NCBI GenBank assembly: GCA_028736075.1
Contig: CP117875.1
Span: 1,736,001 to 1,800,000, forward strand
Direction of reading: 5' to 3'
From: Chryseobacterium sp. KACC 21268
Lineage (GTDB): Bacteria > Bacteroidota > Bacteroidia > Flavobacteriales > Weeksellaceae
DNA length: 64,000 bases
The notes under the pieces were generated by a model. The model was not told the DNA's origin and searched no databases. It was given only the letters and a program-made list of their open reading frames with translations. The translations under genes and the position numbers were made by a program. Shown here piece after piece: positions 9,868 to 18,240 of the stretch. How positions within the stretch are numbered: position 1 is the first letter of the stretch; each line of letters opens with the position of its first letter.

Positions 9868-12800
9868 ATGAAAAAAACTTTTACAAATTACGCATTGCTA
9901 TTCTGGCTTTTGCTGTTTGGACAATTACATGCTCAGGTTTGGGAGCCGGTAGGAGCTGCTTCCGGAATCTCTAATGGCGTTGCAGGGCGACTGACGTTGG
10001 TAAATGACTATCAAAATAATTTGCTTGTAGGATATTATGATGCAGCTGCTCAAAAAGGTTCCGTGCAAAAATTTGACGGTACAAACTGGTCATATCTTGG
10101 TGGCGCGCCTGGAATGACACCTAGTTTTGCTTCTTATAATTCGCTAAGTGTGGATAATCAGGGTTCTGTTTATTTTACCAATCAGGCCGCATCACCGGCT
10201 ACAGGTATGGAAGTCAGAAAGTTTACAAACAACGCCTGGGCCACATTGGCAAACGTTACCAATACCGTTATTAATTTCAATACTTCTGCCATCGCTGCAG
10301 ACAACACTTTGTTCGCTGCAAATAGTGAGAACTCAGGAACTGTAAAGAAATTGGTAGGAGGTGTTTGGCAACAAGTTGGAACATCTAGTTTTAATGGAGC
10401 TGGAGCTTCTTTCCTTGATATGGTCGTTGGAACCAATGGTAAAGTTTATGTTAGTTTCAATAACGGTGGCTTCGTTCACGTTTACGAAAATGATATGAAC
10501 GCTAGCTCTACAACAGCTTGGCAACCTGTAGGAGGTATTGCAAATCTTGCAGCAGCAGCTAATACAGAGGATTACAATTCTTCTCTTGCAATTGACAGTA
10601 ATAATAATCTGTACATTGCTTATGTTTCCGGATCTGCTGGAGGAAATAAGCTTAATGTTAAAAAATTTAATGGTACTTCCTGGTCTCAATTAGGCAGCGA
10701 AAATTTTTCACAGTTCAGAGCAAAACATACAAGTATAGCTGTTGGTGCTAATAATATTGTTTATGTTGCCTACAGCAAATGGGAAAATGATGATCTTCTC
10801 AGAAACTTTGTTGTTGCATACAATGGAACTACCAATTCTTGGTCTCAGGCCGGAACCGGATTTGCGTCACAAGGACAAGGAATTTATAATTCGTTAGCTG
10901 TTGATAGTTTTGGAAATCTGTTTCTTGCTTTCGCAGATTCTGGTTTAGGTAAATTATCGGTCAAAAAATTAAATTTAGGTGTTGTTGCTGCAGAAAGCAT
11001 TGAGATAACAACAGAAAATAATGTGCCTGCAGAAATTACTCAGGACAATGGAACGCTTCAACTTAAAGCAAGCGTCCTTCCTCTTGCTGCAAATCAAAAT
11101 GTAATTTGGAGTATGTTTGAAGGAGGGAATTTTGCTACTGTGAGCAGTACAGGATTGGTCACTGCAACAGCTTCTGATGCAATAGTTTCTGTAAAGGCTA
11201 CTTCCGCTGAAAATAGTTCGATCTTCAAAACCTTTGCTGTCAATATAAAGAATCAGGATAGTGATGTTGCCGCACAATCCGTTACAGTAACAACGGCGAA
11301 TGGTTTCTTTCCTGACATCAATGCGATTGGCGGTACTTTGCAATTGAAGGCAGAAGTAATTCCTGTGGAAGCAGATCAGAAAGTAACCTGGACCATACAG
11401 CAAGGTTCTGATGTTGTAAGTCTAAGTAATAGTGGCTTAGTTACCGCTTTGCAGGAAGGATTTGCAATTATCCGTGCAACACACGTTGATGGTACTTTGT
11501 ATGGCGAGATCAGAGTTAATGTATTCAAAAATGGCTGCGGCCAGGGTAATGAGTCTTCTCTTTATGGATATGGAGCAGGAATAAGCAAGAATCTTATTAC
11601 AAGTGCAGATGACTTCATAGTGCCGGCACTTACCAGATTTACCGTATCGAAATTAAGAATGACCGTGATCTATCCATCACAAAATTTTAATACATCTTAT
11701 GACCTCAGATTTCTGAAAAATGATAACGGAGCTCCTGGACAGCTGATCAGAGAAATATTGAATATTCCAGTGACTACCCAAAGATTGGTGAAAATAATAG
11801 GAAATAGTCCCAATCAACAATTCTTGTATGAAATAGAATTAAACTTACCACAGGCAGTTGCTTTTGATCAGGGAACGTATTGGATTAATCCTGTGGCAAA
11901 TACAGCACAATCCATATTCTGGGATACCACTACATTTGGAGGAATTGGTAGCGATTATCATTTGAATAGCTATGACGGAAATGGCTGGAGAAAATTAGGA
12001 CAAGGTGGTTTCAATGCTTCTTTCAGGATTAGTGGAAACTGTACACCAATGCCGGTAGTCGTAAATACGCTTGATGGCTCAAATGCAGAGGTGTTTATGG
12101 GACAGAGCTTACAGATGAAAGCAACCGTGAATGCACAAGGTCTCTCACAGAATGTCAACTGGACAGTAGAATCAGGTTCTGAATTTGCAACAATTAGCAG
12201 TACTGGTTTGGTAGCCGGATTGAAAGCTGGACTGGTAGTTGTGAAAGCGACATCTGTTGATGATCCTACTTTAGCTGGAACTTTTGAAGTAAATGTTTTG
12301 GATCCTAACGCTTGTATAAGAGAAGCTTTATCAAACGAACTTGAAAATGCATTTCTTCTAAATGGTGATACTGAACAACGATTGGCGGTAGATTTTGAAG
12401 TTGCAGACGGAACATTCACAATCAATTCTATAGAGCCTTCTGTAGCTAAGTTTGCTACTACGTTTGGATTTGCGATTCTAAAGGATAATAATGGATTACC
12501 AGGAGAAGAAATAGCTTTCTCAAACGGACAGATCGTTCACGATCAGGTTACAGGATTTGAATTTAATTTTTATTTCCACCGTTATAAAGTAAAACTTGAC
12601 AATCCAATCAAACTTCCAAAAGGTAAGTATTGGTTAGAAATGAGAGGTGACGCATTAGCTTGGGAAGCTACATCGGCAGATGTTCAAGGTCAATTTGCGG
12701 CTTATTATAATAATGTTACTAACAGCTGGGGATATCTTACCAACGGAGAATTTGTTTATAAGATCAATGGTGTCTGCTTAGCAGCAAATATGGGAACAGA

Positions 12801-13047
12801 TGACGTAAGCAATGCTGAAAAAGTAACTTTCTATCCAAATCCGGTAAAAGACATATTAAATATTTCTTCTGACGAAAAATTGATAAATGTTACCATATAC
12901 AATATGGTCGGACAGAAAGTTTTAGGAAATAGTTTGAATGAATCTAAAGTAAAAGTGAATGTTGCTGATCTTCCAATTGGAACGTACATCGTAGAAGCAG
13001 CTACGGTAGATGGAAAAGTTAAGAGATTTAAGATCATTAAGAACTAG
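9868..13047 (+). CDS. T9SS-secreted Big_2 repeat protein with propeller-like N-terminus
   Basis: A 1059-residue surface or secreted protein. The signal peptide ends near LHAQ (residue 23). Residues ~25-370 are repeats such as SLSVDNQGSVYFTN and SLAIDSNNNLYIAYVS, which look like a beta-propeller. Three bacterial Ig-like (Big_2) domains lie at about 372-458, 468-554 and 726-811, each with a T(W)xx...ATxSSTGLV core. Two similar jelly-roll-like modules alternate with them (about 558-725 and 815-975; compare LRFLKNDNGAPGQLI and FAILKDNNGLPGEEI). A T9SS type A tail closes it (987-1059, FYPNPVKDIL). The build suggests adhesion. Its upstream region shares the module at 9745-9838 with the adhesin gene at 2026. 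Confidence 0.85.
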   Translation: MKKTFTNYALLFWLLLFGQLHAQVWEPVGAASGISNGVAGRLTLVNDYQNNLLVGYYDAAAQKGSVQKFDGTNWSYLGGAPGMTPSFASYNSLSVDNQGSVYFTNQAASPATGMEVRKFTNNAWATLANVTNTVINFNTSAIAADNTLFAANSENSGTVKKLVGGVWQQVGTSSFNGAGASFLDMVVGTNGKVYVSFNNGGFVHVYENDMNASSTTAWQPVGGIANLAAAANTEDYNSSLAIDSNNNLYIAYVSGSAGGNKLNVKKFNGTSWSQLGSENFSQFRAKHTSIAVGANNIVYVAYSKWENDDLLRNFVVAYNGTTNSWSQAGTGFASQGQGIYNSLAVDSFGNLFLAFADSGLGKLSVKKLNLGVVAAESIEITTENNVPAEITQDNGTLQLKASVLPLAANQNVIWSMFEGGNFATVSSTGLVTATASDAIVSVKATSAENSSIFKTFAVNIKNQDSDVAAQSVTVTTANGFFPDINAIGGTLQLKAEVIPVEADQKVTWTIQQGSDVVSLSNSGLVTALQEGFAIIRATHVDGTLYGEIRVNVFKNGCGQGNESSLYGYGAGISKNLITSADDFIVPALTRFTVSKLRMTVIYPSQNFNTSYDLRFLKNDNGAPGQLIREILNIPVTTQRLVKIIGNSPNQQFLYEIELNLPQAVAFDQGTYWINPVANTAQSIFWDTTTFGGIGSDYHLNSYDGNGWRKLGQGGFNASFRISGNCTPMPVVVNTLDGSNAEVFMGQSLQMKATVNAQGLSQNVNWTVESGSEFATISSTGLVAGLKAGLVVVKATSVDDPTLAGTFEVNVLDPNACIREALSNELENAFLLNGDTEQRLAVDFEVADGTFTINSIEPSVAKFATTFGFAILKDNNGLPGEEIAFSNGQIVHDQVTGFEFNFYFHRYKVKLDNPIKLPKGKYWLEMRGDALAWEATSADVQGQFAAYYNNVTNSWGYLTNGEFVYKINGVCLAANMGTDDVSNAEKVTFYPNPVKDILNISSDEKLINVTIYNMVGQKVLGNSLNESKVKVNVADLPIGTYIVEAATVDGKVKRFKIIKN

Positions 13048-13076
13048 AATTTTTTAATCATAATTATTTTTTGATA

Positions 13077-13108
13077 GGCTTAGATCTTTGGATCTAAGCC
13101 TTTTTATT
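13077..13108 (+). terminator. Terminator after the Big_2 gene
   Basis: A perfect stem GGCTTAGATC (13077-13086) with GATCTAAGCC (13091-13100), a 4-base loop, then TTTTTATTTT. A strong Rho-independent terminator. Confidence 0.9.
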
Positions 13109-13200
13109 TTAACTCATTTTGTAAACAATTCTTACTATCTTTTTGGATGGATTTATCCTTTTTGTATCTGATTATTAATAAATATTTTTACGCAATAAAA

Positions 13201-13229
13201 AAGAGACAACTATTTGATAGTTGTCTCTT
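13201..13229 (-). terminator. Terminator downstream of tRNA-Leu
   Basis: Perfect 13-bp arms (AAGAGACAACTAT with ATAGTTGTCTCTT) around a 3-base loop, with A-tracts to the left that become the U-tract on the minus strand. It sits a few bases beyond the tRNA 3' end. Confidence 0.85.
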
Positions 13230-13233
13230 TAAG

Positions 13234-13315
13234 TACCCAGTGCCGGAATCGAACCGGCACATCTTTCGATACTAGAGTTTGAGTCTAGCGCGTCTACCAA
13301 TTCCGCCAACTGGGC
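13234..13315 (-). tRNA. tRNA-Leu (CAA)
   Basis: An 82-nt cloverleaf on the minus strand. Acceptor GCCCAGT pairs with ACTGGGT (first pair G-U), the D-loop holds AATTGGTAGA, the anticodon arm is CTAGA-CTCAAAC-TCTAG (anticodon CAA, decoding UUG), a long class II variable arm follows (TATCGAAAGATGT), then the T-arm GCCGG-TTCGATT-CCGGC. The discriminator base is A and CCA is not encoded, so the CCA-adding enzyme at 48281 is needed to finish it. Confidence 0.95.
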
Positions 13316-13432
13316 TGATGTTTGTTTTAAATTGGTGTGCAAATATAGGATTATTTTCGACCCGATAAAAATGAATTTAGATAATTTTTACATTTATTTT
13401 TTAACGGACTGTAAATCAAAAATATATTTTTT

Positions 13433-14200
13433 CTAAAATTCGATTTCCAGACCATCAAAAGCCAGATGAACGTTCTCGGGAAGCTCTTTTTCCACTTCAT
13501 CATGGAATCCCAGATGATGACTGATGTGAATGAGATAGGTTTTTTTTGGTTTAAGTTCATCCACCAACGCCAAAACTTGTGGCAAAATGAAATGTGAATG
13601 ATGAGGTTCCGTCTTCCTAAGACAATTGATAATGAAAAAATCAAGATTCTTCAACTTCTCTTTTTCCTTATCATCAATTTTACTGGCATCCGTAATGTAA
13701 GCCAGATTCTTAAATTTAAAACCAAGAATATTTATCTCTGAATGAATGATGTCAATCGGTTGAACTTCCACTTCATCAAACAATTTAAATTCTTCCTCTA
13801 TTTCATAAAGGTCAAAACTTGGTGCGCCTGGATATTTTTGTTCTGAGAAAGCGTATGGGAATCTCTCTTTGATCTCAACTGCAACCCGCGAATTACAATA
13901 AATCGGCATCGAGCTTTTATTTTTAAAGATCAAAGGCCGAAGGTCATCCAAACCGATAATATGATCGTTGTGTTCGTGCGTGATGAGAACCGCATCAATC
14001 TGTTCCTCGTGATTCATCAACATTTGCTGACGAAAATCGGGGCCGCAGTCAATTAATATTTTCTTTCCAGAATCCGAAGTTACAAGGGCAGAAGTGCGTA
14101 AACGTTTGTCTTTTTGGTTGGTAGAAAGGCAGACCGGATGATGGCTGCCAATAACAGGAATGCCTTGCGAAGTACCGGTTCCTAAAAATTTTAAAAGCAT
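13433..14200 (-). CDS. MBL-fold metallohydrolase (PhnP-like)
   Basis: A 255-residue cytoplasmic metallo-beta-lactamase-fold enzyme. The N-terminus MLLKFLGTGTSQGIP and the metal motif HEHNDH (His75, His77, Asp79, His80) place it with the PhnP / lipoate-octanoyl-like phosphodiesterase branch, whose best known member cleaves cyclic ribosyl phosphates. Further metal ligands are expected in CGPDFRQ and near the C-terminal HISHH. No phosphonate genes are nearby, so the substrate is open. It is divergent from the gene at 14252, with a shared 51-bp promoter gap. Confidence 0.8.
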   Translation of the reverse strand: MLLKFLGTGTSQGIPVIGSHHPVCLSTNQKDKRLRTSALVTSDSGKKILIDCGPDFRQQMLMNHEEQIDAVLITHEHNDHIIGLDDLRPLIFKNKSSMPIYCNSRVAVEIKERFPYAFSEQKYPGAPSFDLYEIEEEFKLFDEVEVQPIDIIHSEINILGFKFKNLAYITDASKIDDKEKEKLKNLDFFIINCLRKTEPHHSHFILPQVLALVDELKPKKTYLIHISHHLGFHDEVEKELPENVHLAFDGLEIEF

Positions 14201-14251
14201 TTTTATTTTTGCTGTTATTTTGGTAAATTTACAAAATAAATCTAATTCTTC

Positions 14252-15679
14252 GTGATAAAGCCAAAACTTACCCCTAAGCAGAAAGCATTAGCCATCAATC
14301 TGGATTCATCCATCTACGGAACTTTTGCGGAGATTGGAGCGGGCCAGGAAACTGTGAGACATTTTTTCCGTGCTGGAGGTGCCTCTCAGACGATTGCAAA
14401 AGCGATGTCTGCTTATGATAAGGATTTCAGTGATGCCATCTACGGTACCGAAAACAAAAACCGATATGTTACGCAAAACCGTCTCAGAAAGATGCTACGC
14501 TACGAGATGGCGCTTATCGAAGAAAGGATTCCGAGAGAAAAAAATCCGGGAAAAAAGTTCTTTTCCTACGCCAATACGGTAACAACCATCAATTTCGATA
14601 AAACCTCCAAAGGCCACGGCTGGGTGGGAATCAGATATCAAAATTCTGAAAGCGAGGAATATAACGAGATCGTGATCCACGTCAAATTCAAAGAGACCAA
14701 TCCGACGTTACAGCAGGAAACTCTGGGAAGTTTGGGTGTTAATCTGATCTACGGTGCTTATTTCTATATCGATAATCCGAGAGTTCTTGTAGAATCTTTA
14801 TATGATGATCTTTCACTTGACCGTTTGGAAATTGATATGATCGACTTCAGCGGACCGGCTTTCCAGTATGTGGACAATCGCTTGATGAGTCTTCAGTTGG
14901 TGAAATTGGGAATGACAGACGCGGTAATCTTCAACTCCAAAGGAAGCAATATGTTGCCTGCAGACATTCTTTACAAGAAAAATATTTTTGCAGTGAGAGG
15001 AAGTTTCCGTCCTGTAACGCGCGTGAATATTGATATGTTCGAGCACGGTTTGGATCTATTCAATCAGGATAATGCCTGCGATAGTGAGAATACGCAGATT
15101 CTATTTGAAATCACCATTTCCAATCTGAGAGCGGCCGGCGATATCGATGAGCGTGATTTCCTTGATAGAGTCGATATTCTTGGAACGTTAGGCTACACGG
15201 TGATGATTTCCAACTTCTCAGAATATTACAGGATGGTGGATTATTTCTCATCGTTTACCAATCAACACATCGGCGTTGCGATGGGCGTTAACAACCTTTT
15301 GGATGTTTTTGATGAGGAATATTACAAGAATCTGCCAGGTGGAATTTTGGAAGCCTTCGGTAAGTTCTTCAAAAAAGATATGCGCGTTTATCTGTATCCT
15401 TACAAAGACCCTGAGAATGGCGAATTGCTAACGTCAGAGAACCTGAAAGTTCACGATAACCTGAAAGAATTATACAAATACTTCAAGCTCAACAAGAGAA
15501 TTGTTGACATCGAAAAATATAATCCAAAATTCCTGGAGATCTATTCCAGAGAGATTCTGAAAAAAATTATGGCCCACGATTTGGGTTGGGAAGAGGAATT
15601 GCCGAAGAGTGTGGCACAAATGATAAAAGACCGGGGAATGTTCGGTTATAAAGAATTAACTTTCGAAGGATTAAAATAA
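14252..15679 (+). CDS. Conserved uncharacterised 475-residue protein
   Basis: A long cytoplasmic protein with no signal peptide or membrane helix. The N-terminus has a highly conserved look (YGTFAEIGAGQETVRHFF, then AMSAYDKDFSDAIYG) that I know from many Bacteroidota genomes. Database entries for such proteins often say nicotinate-nucleotide adenylyltransferase, but I see no HxGH nucleotidyltransferase motif and would not transfer that name. The start is GTG at 14252; the next in-frame ATG falls inside the conserved block, which supports the GTG. The stop is 4 bp before the GAF-domain gene, so the two form an operon and may be linked in redox or cofactor repair. Confidence 0.75.
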   Translation: MIKPKLTPKQKALAINLDSSIYGTFAEIGAGQETVRHFFRAGGASQTIAKAMSAYDKDFSDAIYGTENKNRYVTQNRLRKMLRYEMALIEERIPREKNPGKKFFSYANTVTTINFDKTSKGHGWVGIRYQNSESEEYNEIVIHVKFKETNPTLQQETLGSLGVNLIYGAYFYIDNPRVLVESLYDDLSLDRLEIDMIDFSGPAFQYVDNRLMSLQLVKLGMTDAVIFNSKGSNMLPADILYKKNIFAVRGSFRPVTRVNIDMFEHGLDLFNQDNACDSENTQILFEITISNLRAAGDIDERDFLDRVDILGTLGYTVMISNFSEYYRMVDYFSSFTNQHIGVAMGVNNLLDVFDEEYYKNLPGGILEAFGKFFKKDMRVYLYPYKDPENGELLTSENLKVHDNLKELYKYFKLNKRIVDIEKYNPKFLEIYSREILKKIMAHDLGWEEELPKSVAQMIKDRGMFGYKELTFEGLK

Positions 15680-15683
15680 AAAA

Positions 15684-16130
15684 ATGGTAGAGCTAAAAAA
15701 ACGACTTTCAGTAATTTTGGAAAGTCCACAAGATACAAATGTGAAGCTTCTGAAAGTTTGTCAGCTTTTGGATAGAGAGATCTCTTATTACAACTGGACA
15801 GGTTTCTATTTCAAAAACGGCGACAAGGACGAGTTGGCTCTTGGGCCTTACGTGGGTGCGGTGACGGATCACGTGATCATTCCATTTGGAAAAGGAATTT
15901 GCGGTCAGGTAGCGGTTTCTGGAGAGACTTTCGTGGTGCCAGATGTTCACGCTCAGGATAATTATCTTTCTTGCTCCATTGATACAAAAGCAGAGATCGT
16001 GGTTCCGATCTTCAAAGACGGCGAAAACATCGGTCAAATTGATATTGATAGTCATTCCATCGACCCATTCACAAAAGAAGACGAAGAATTGCTCAACTGG
16101 CTTTGCGAGGAGGTTGCGAAGGTTTTGTAG
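15684..16130 (+). CDS. GAF-domain free methionine-(R)-sulfoxide reductase
   Basis: A 148-residue single GAF domain. The blocks YNWTGFYF, GKGICGQVA and EIVVPIFKDGENIGQIDIDS match the fRMsr family, which reduces free Met-R-sulfoxide. Cys73 (in GICG) and Cys97 (in YLSCSID) sit where the catalytic and resolving cysteines of E. coli YebR lie; a third family cysteine is not evident. It begins 4 bp after the preceding gene. A generic GAF sensor is the alternative, but the cysteine placement favours the enzyme. Confidence 0.8.
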   Translation: MVELKKRLSVILESPQDTNVKLLKVCQLLDREISYYNWTGFYFKNGDKDELALGPYVGAVTDHVIIPFGKGICGQVAVSGETFVVPDVHAQDNYLSCSIDTKAEIVVPIFKDGENIGQIDIDSHSIDPFTKEDEELLNWLCEEVAKVL

Positions 16131-16156
16131 AATTTCAAAATCAGAATGAAAGATAT

Positions 16157-16189
16157 AAAGTCGTAAAATTTATTTTGCGACTTTTTTTA
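16157..16189 (+). terminator. Terminator after the GAF gene
   Basis: Stem AAAGTCG (16157-16163) with CGACTTT (16178-16184), A/T pairs inside, then a T-tract. It also lies in the gap to the convergent minus-strand gene ending at 16203. Confidence 0.75.
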
Positions 16190-16202
16190 TAATTTAATTT
16201 TG

Positions 16203-16928
16203 TTAATTAATTTCCTCCAACAGCTTCAGATAATATTCCCCACACTTTGCCAAGTGCGATCCATACCACGAAAAAGCTTCTCCATCCACAATCATAATTT
16301 TCTGATCAATACAAACATTCTGGATTTTCCCAAGATGTTTTTCTTTAAAAGGAAAAGGCTCTGATGAAAGGAAAATCAAATCTGCTTCTTTCAAATCTTC
16401 CAATCGAACTTCGGGATAGCGTTTTTGGTCTTTAAACAAATTTTCAAATCCCAATTCTTCCAAGATCCTCGATATAAAAGTGTCGCCACCAACCGTCATA
16501 TAAGGATCTTTCCAAATGAGATAAGCGACCTTCAATTTTTTTTCAGGCTTCGGAATATCAAAAACTTCGTAAGTTTTCAGATTGAAAAATTGCGCTTTTT
16601 CTTCCTTCGCAAATAGATGTCCAAGTTGTTTGATCAAGTAATAGTTGTCCTCCAAAGTTTCCACATTCGTCACCAATACTTTGAAGTCTTTCATCAATTC
16701 TTCAACCTGTTCTTTCACATTTTCTTCCTTGTTGGCAATGATGAGGTCTGGTTTTAAAGCTTTGATTTTATCAATATTAAGGTTCTTCGTTCCGCCAATG
16801 ATCTCGACATCTTTTACCAATTCTTTCGGATGAATGCAGAATTTTGTCCTTCCAACAATTTCATTAGAAGTCAAACCTAAGTCAAATAAGGTTTCTGTAA
16901 TTGATGGAACTAGTGAAATAACTCTCAT
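16203..16928 (-). CDS. Helical-backbone metal receptor (BtuF-like binding protein)
   Basis: 241 residues from the chosen start MRVISLVPSITETLF. It has the two-lobed cobalamin/iron-siderophore binding fold: LVPSITETLFDLGL and VGRTKFCIHP near the N-terminus, then KALKPDLIIA, and YLIWKDPYMTVGGDTFISRIL in the second lobe. No signal peptide or lipobox is seen, so it may be cytoplasmic or attached to a partner, and no ABC permease is next to it. A reading with nine extra residues from 16955 is possible, but that codon lies inside the loop of the upstream gene's terminator (16935-16968), and translation more likely starts at 16928. Confidence 0.75.
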   Translation of the reverse strand: MRVISLVPSITETLFDLGLTSNEIVGRTKFCIHPKELVKDVEIIGGTKNLNIDKIKALKPDLIIANKEENVKEQVEELMKDFKVLVTNVETLEDNYYLIKQLGHLFAKEEKAQFFNLKTYEVFDIPKPEKKLKVAYLIWKDPYMTVGGDTFISRILEELGFENLFKDQKRYPEVRLEDLKEADLIFLSSEPFPFKEKHLGKIQNVCIDQKIMIVDGEAFSWYGSHLAKCGEYYLKLLEEIN

Positions 16929-16968
16929 AAAAAAAACTCTCTCAAAAATAAACATTTCTGAGAGAGTT
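16929..16968 (-). terminator. Terminator of the DUF5606 gene
   Basis: A perfect 10-bp stem AACTCTCTCA (16935-16944) with TGAGAGAGTT (16959-16968); on the minus strand a U-tract of about eight follows at once. The next gene's ATG (16928) abuts the U-tract. Confidence 0.85.
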
Positions 16969-16995
16969 ATATAATTTGAAATTAATTAAGAAAAA

Positions 16996-17571
16996 TTAAT
17001 CTTCTTTTTTAGTCGCTTTCTTAGCTGCTGGTTTTTTAGCTGCCGGTTTTTCTTCAGCTGCTTCTTCCGTTTTTGGAGCTGCTTTCTTAGCTGCTGGTTT
17101 TTTAGCTGCAGGTTTTTTTTCTGCTGCGTCTTCAGTTTTTTCTTCAGCCACTACTACTTCAGAAGGTGCATCTGTTTTTACGAAACTTTCTGGTGTGATG
17201 TAGCCTGCTTTGTGCAAAAGGTTGTACCACTGAGCCAATTTTTTGATGTCAGATTCGTAAACTCTTTCCACATCATAGTTTGGAAGAGATGCAGTCATAA
17301 ATGCTCTAAGCTCGTCGCCAGAGGATTTGTGACTGATGGTCGCTTTGTAATCGTAGTTTTTTGCAACATTTTCAAAAACTTCGAACAATGGAACCTCTTT
17401 GTCAAAAGTGAACATCGCGATATTGTCCAACAAACTTACTTGACTTGAGTTTGAGATGCTTGTTTTCTTTTTAGTTGAGATATCCTCAACGATAAATCCG
17501 TTCTTTAGTTGAGAAACCAATTTGAAAAGTCCCGGTTTTCCGGAGATTGAAATAATTTTTTCTAACTGCAT
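16996..17571 (-). CDS. DUF5606 protein with Lys/Ala/Pro-rich tail
   Basis: A 191-residue protein. The first ~135 residues are a folded DUF5606 domain (MQLEKIISISGKPGLFKLV, then SLLDNIAMF and LAQWYNLLHKAGYI), found in Bacteroidota and of unknown function. The rest is a low-complexity tail with two KKPAAKKPAAKKA blocks separated by Glu-rich spacers, similar to histone H1-like tails, which may bind nucleic acid. The two blocks come from a perfect 29-bp direct repeat (17015-17043 and 17081-17109), 66 bp apart and in frame. A 70-bp heptamer tract lies upstream. Confidence 0.85.
   Translation of the reverse strand: MQLEKIISISGKPGLFKLVSQLKNGFIVEDISTKKKTSISNSSQVSLLDNIAMFTFDKEVPLFEVFENVAKNYDYKATISHKSSGDELRAFMTASLPNYDVERVYESDIKKLAQWYNLLHKAGYITPESFVKTDAPSEVVVAEEKTEDAAEKKPAAKKPAAKKAAPKTEEAAEEKPAAKKPAAKKATKKED
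17015..17109 (-). repeat. 29-bp direct repeat inside the DUF5606 tail
   Basis: 17015-17043 and 17081-17109 are identical. The 66-bp offset equals 22 codons, so recombination between them would shorten or lengthen the tail without a frameshift. Confidence 0.85.
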
Positions 17572-17603
17572 TTTAGTATGTTTTCTTTAATCTATTTTAT
17601 AAT

Positions 17604-17673
17604 TGTCGGTTGTCAAATGTACAAAGTCGGTTGTACTAATTACATTGTACATTTTACTTTGTACTATTTACTT
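17604..17673 (-). repeat. Degenerate 7-bp tandem tract, ten units
   Basis: On the plus strand units TGTCGGT, TGTCAAA, TGTACAA, AGTCGGT, TGTACTA, ATTACAT, TGTACAT, TTTACTT, TGTACTA and TTTACTT follow with exact 7-bp spacing. The tract overlaps the last codon and stop of peptide deformylase and ends 32 bp before the DUF5606 start on the minus strand. Confidence 0.7.
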
Positions 17674-18240
17674 CGGAAATCTCATTTTGTAATTCACGCT
17701 CACGTCGCCGTTTGCGATCTTCTGAAGTTTTCCCTTCACGATTTTCTTCTTCAAAGCACTCAAGTGATCTGTGAAAAGGATTCCTTCGATATGGTCGTAC
17801 TCGTGCTGAATCACTCTCGCTCTGATGTCCTGAAAAGTATCGGTATGTTTAACAAAATTTTCGTCGTAATATTCTATTTTGATGGTCGATTTACGCTTCA
17901 CATCCTCGCGAACTTCCGGAATGCTGAGACAACCTTCGTTGAATTTCCATTCCTCGCCAGATTCTTCCAATATTTGTGCATTGATGAACACTTTTTTAAA
18001 GTCTTTCAATTCGTTCGCAATATCTTCATAATCCTCATCATCCGCAAGAGGCGAAACATCGATGATGAAAAGACGAATATCCAAACCGATCTGAGGCGCC
18101 GCCAAACCAATTCCGTTGGCACCGTTCATCGTATCGAACATATTTTCGATAAGCGTTTTCAGCTCAGGATAATCTTTGTCTATTTCCTGTGCTTTTCTTC
18201 TTAAAACCGCGTCGCCAAAGGCTCTAATTGGTAAAATCAT
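17668..18240 (-). CDS. def: Peptide deformylase
   Basis: A 190-residue metalloenzyme that removes the formyl group from the N-terminal methionine of new proteins. All three family motifs are intact: GIGLAAPQIG (43-52), EGCLSIP with metal ligand Cys104, and QHEYDH with His146, Glu147 and His150. The length is standard for type I enzymes with a small insertion (LADDEDYEDIANELKDF) found in flavobacteria. Its start overlaps the ruvX stop by 4 bp, so the two are translationally coupled. Confidence 0.97.
   Translation of the reverse strand: MILPIRAFGDAVLRRKAQEIDKDYPELKTLIENMFDTMNGANGIGLAAPQIGLDIRLFIIDVSPLADDEDYEDIANELKDFKKVFINAQILEESGEEWKFNEGCLSIPEVREDVKRKSTIKIEYYDENFVKHTDTFQDIRARVIQHEYDHIEGILFTDHLSALKKKIVKGKLQKIANGDVSVNYKMRFPK

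Noticed and set aside
10975..11403. 142-codon antisense frame in the Big_2 gene
   Set aside because: Cys/Ile/Asn-rich shadow of repeated Ig-like domains; several others occur in the same gene.
17578..18204. 208-codon open frame antisense to def
   Set aside because: It lies opposite peptide deformylase, which has all catalytic motifs; the antisense product is Phe/Val/Ile/Arg-rich with no family look.
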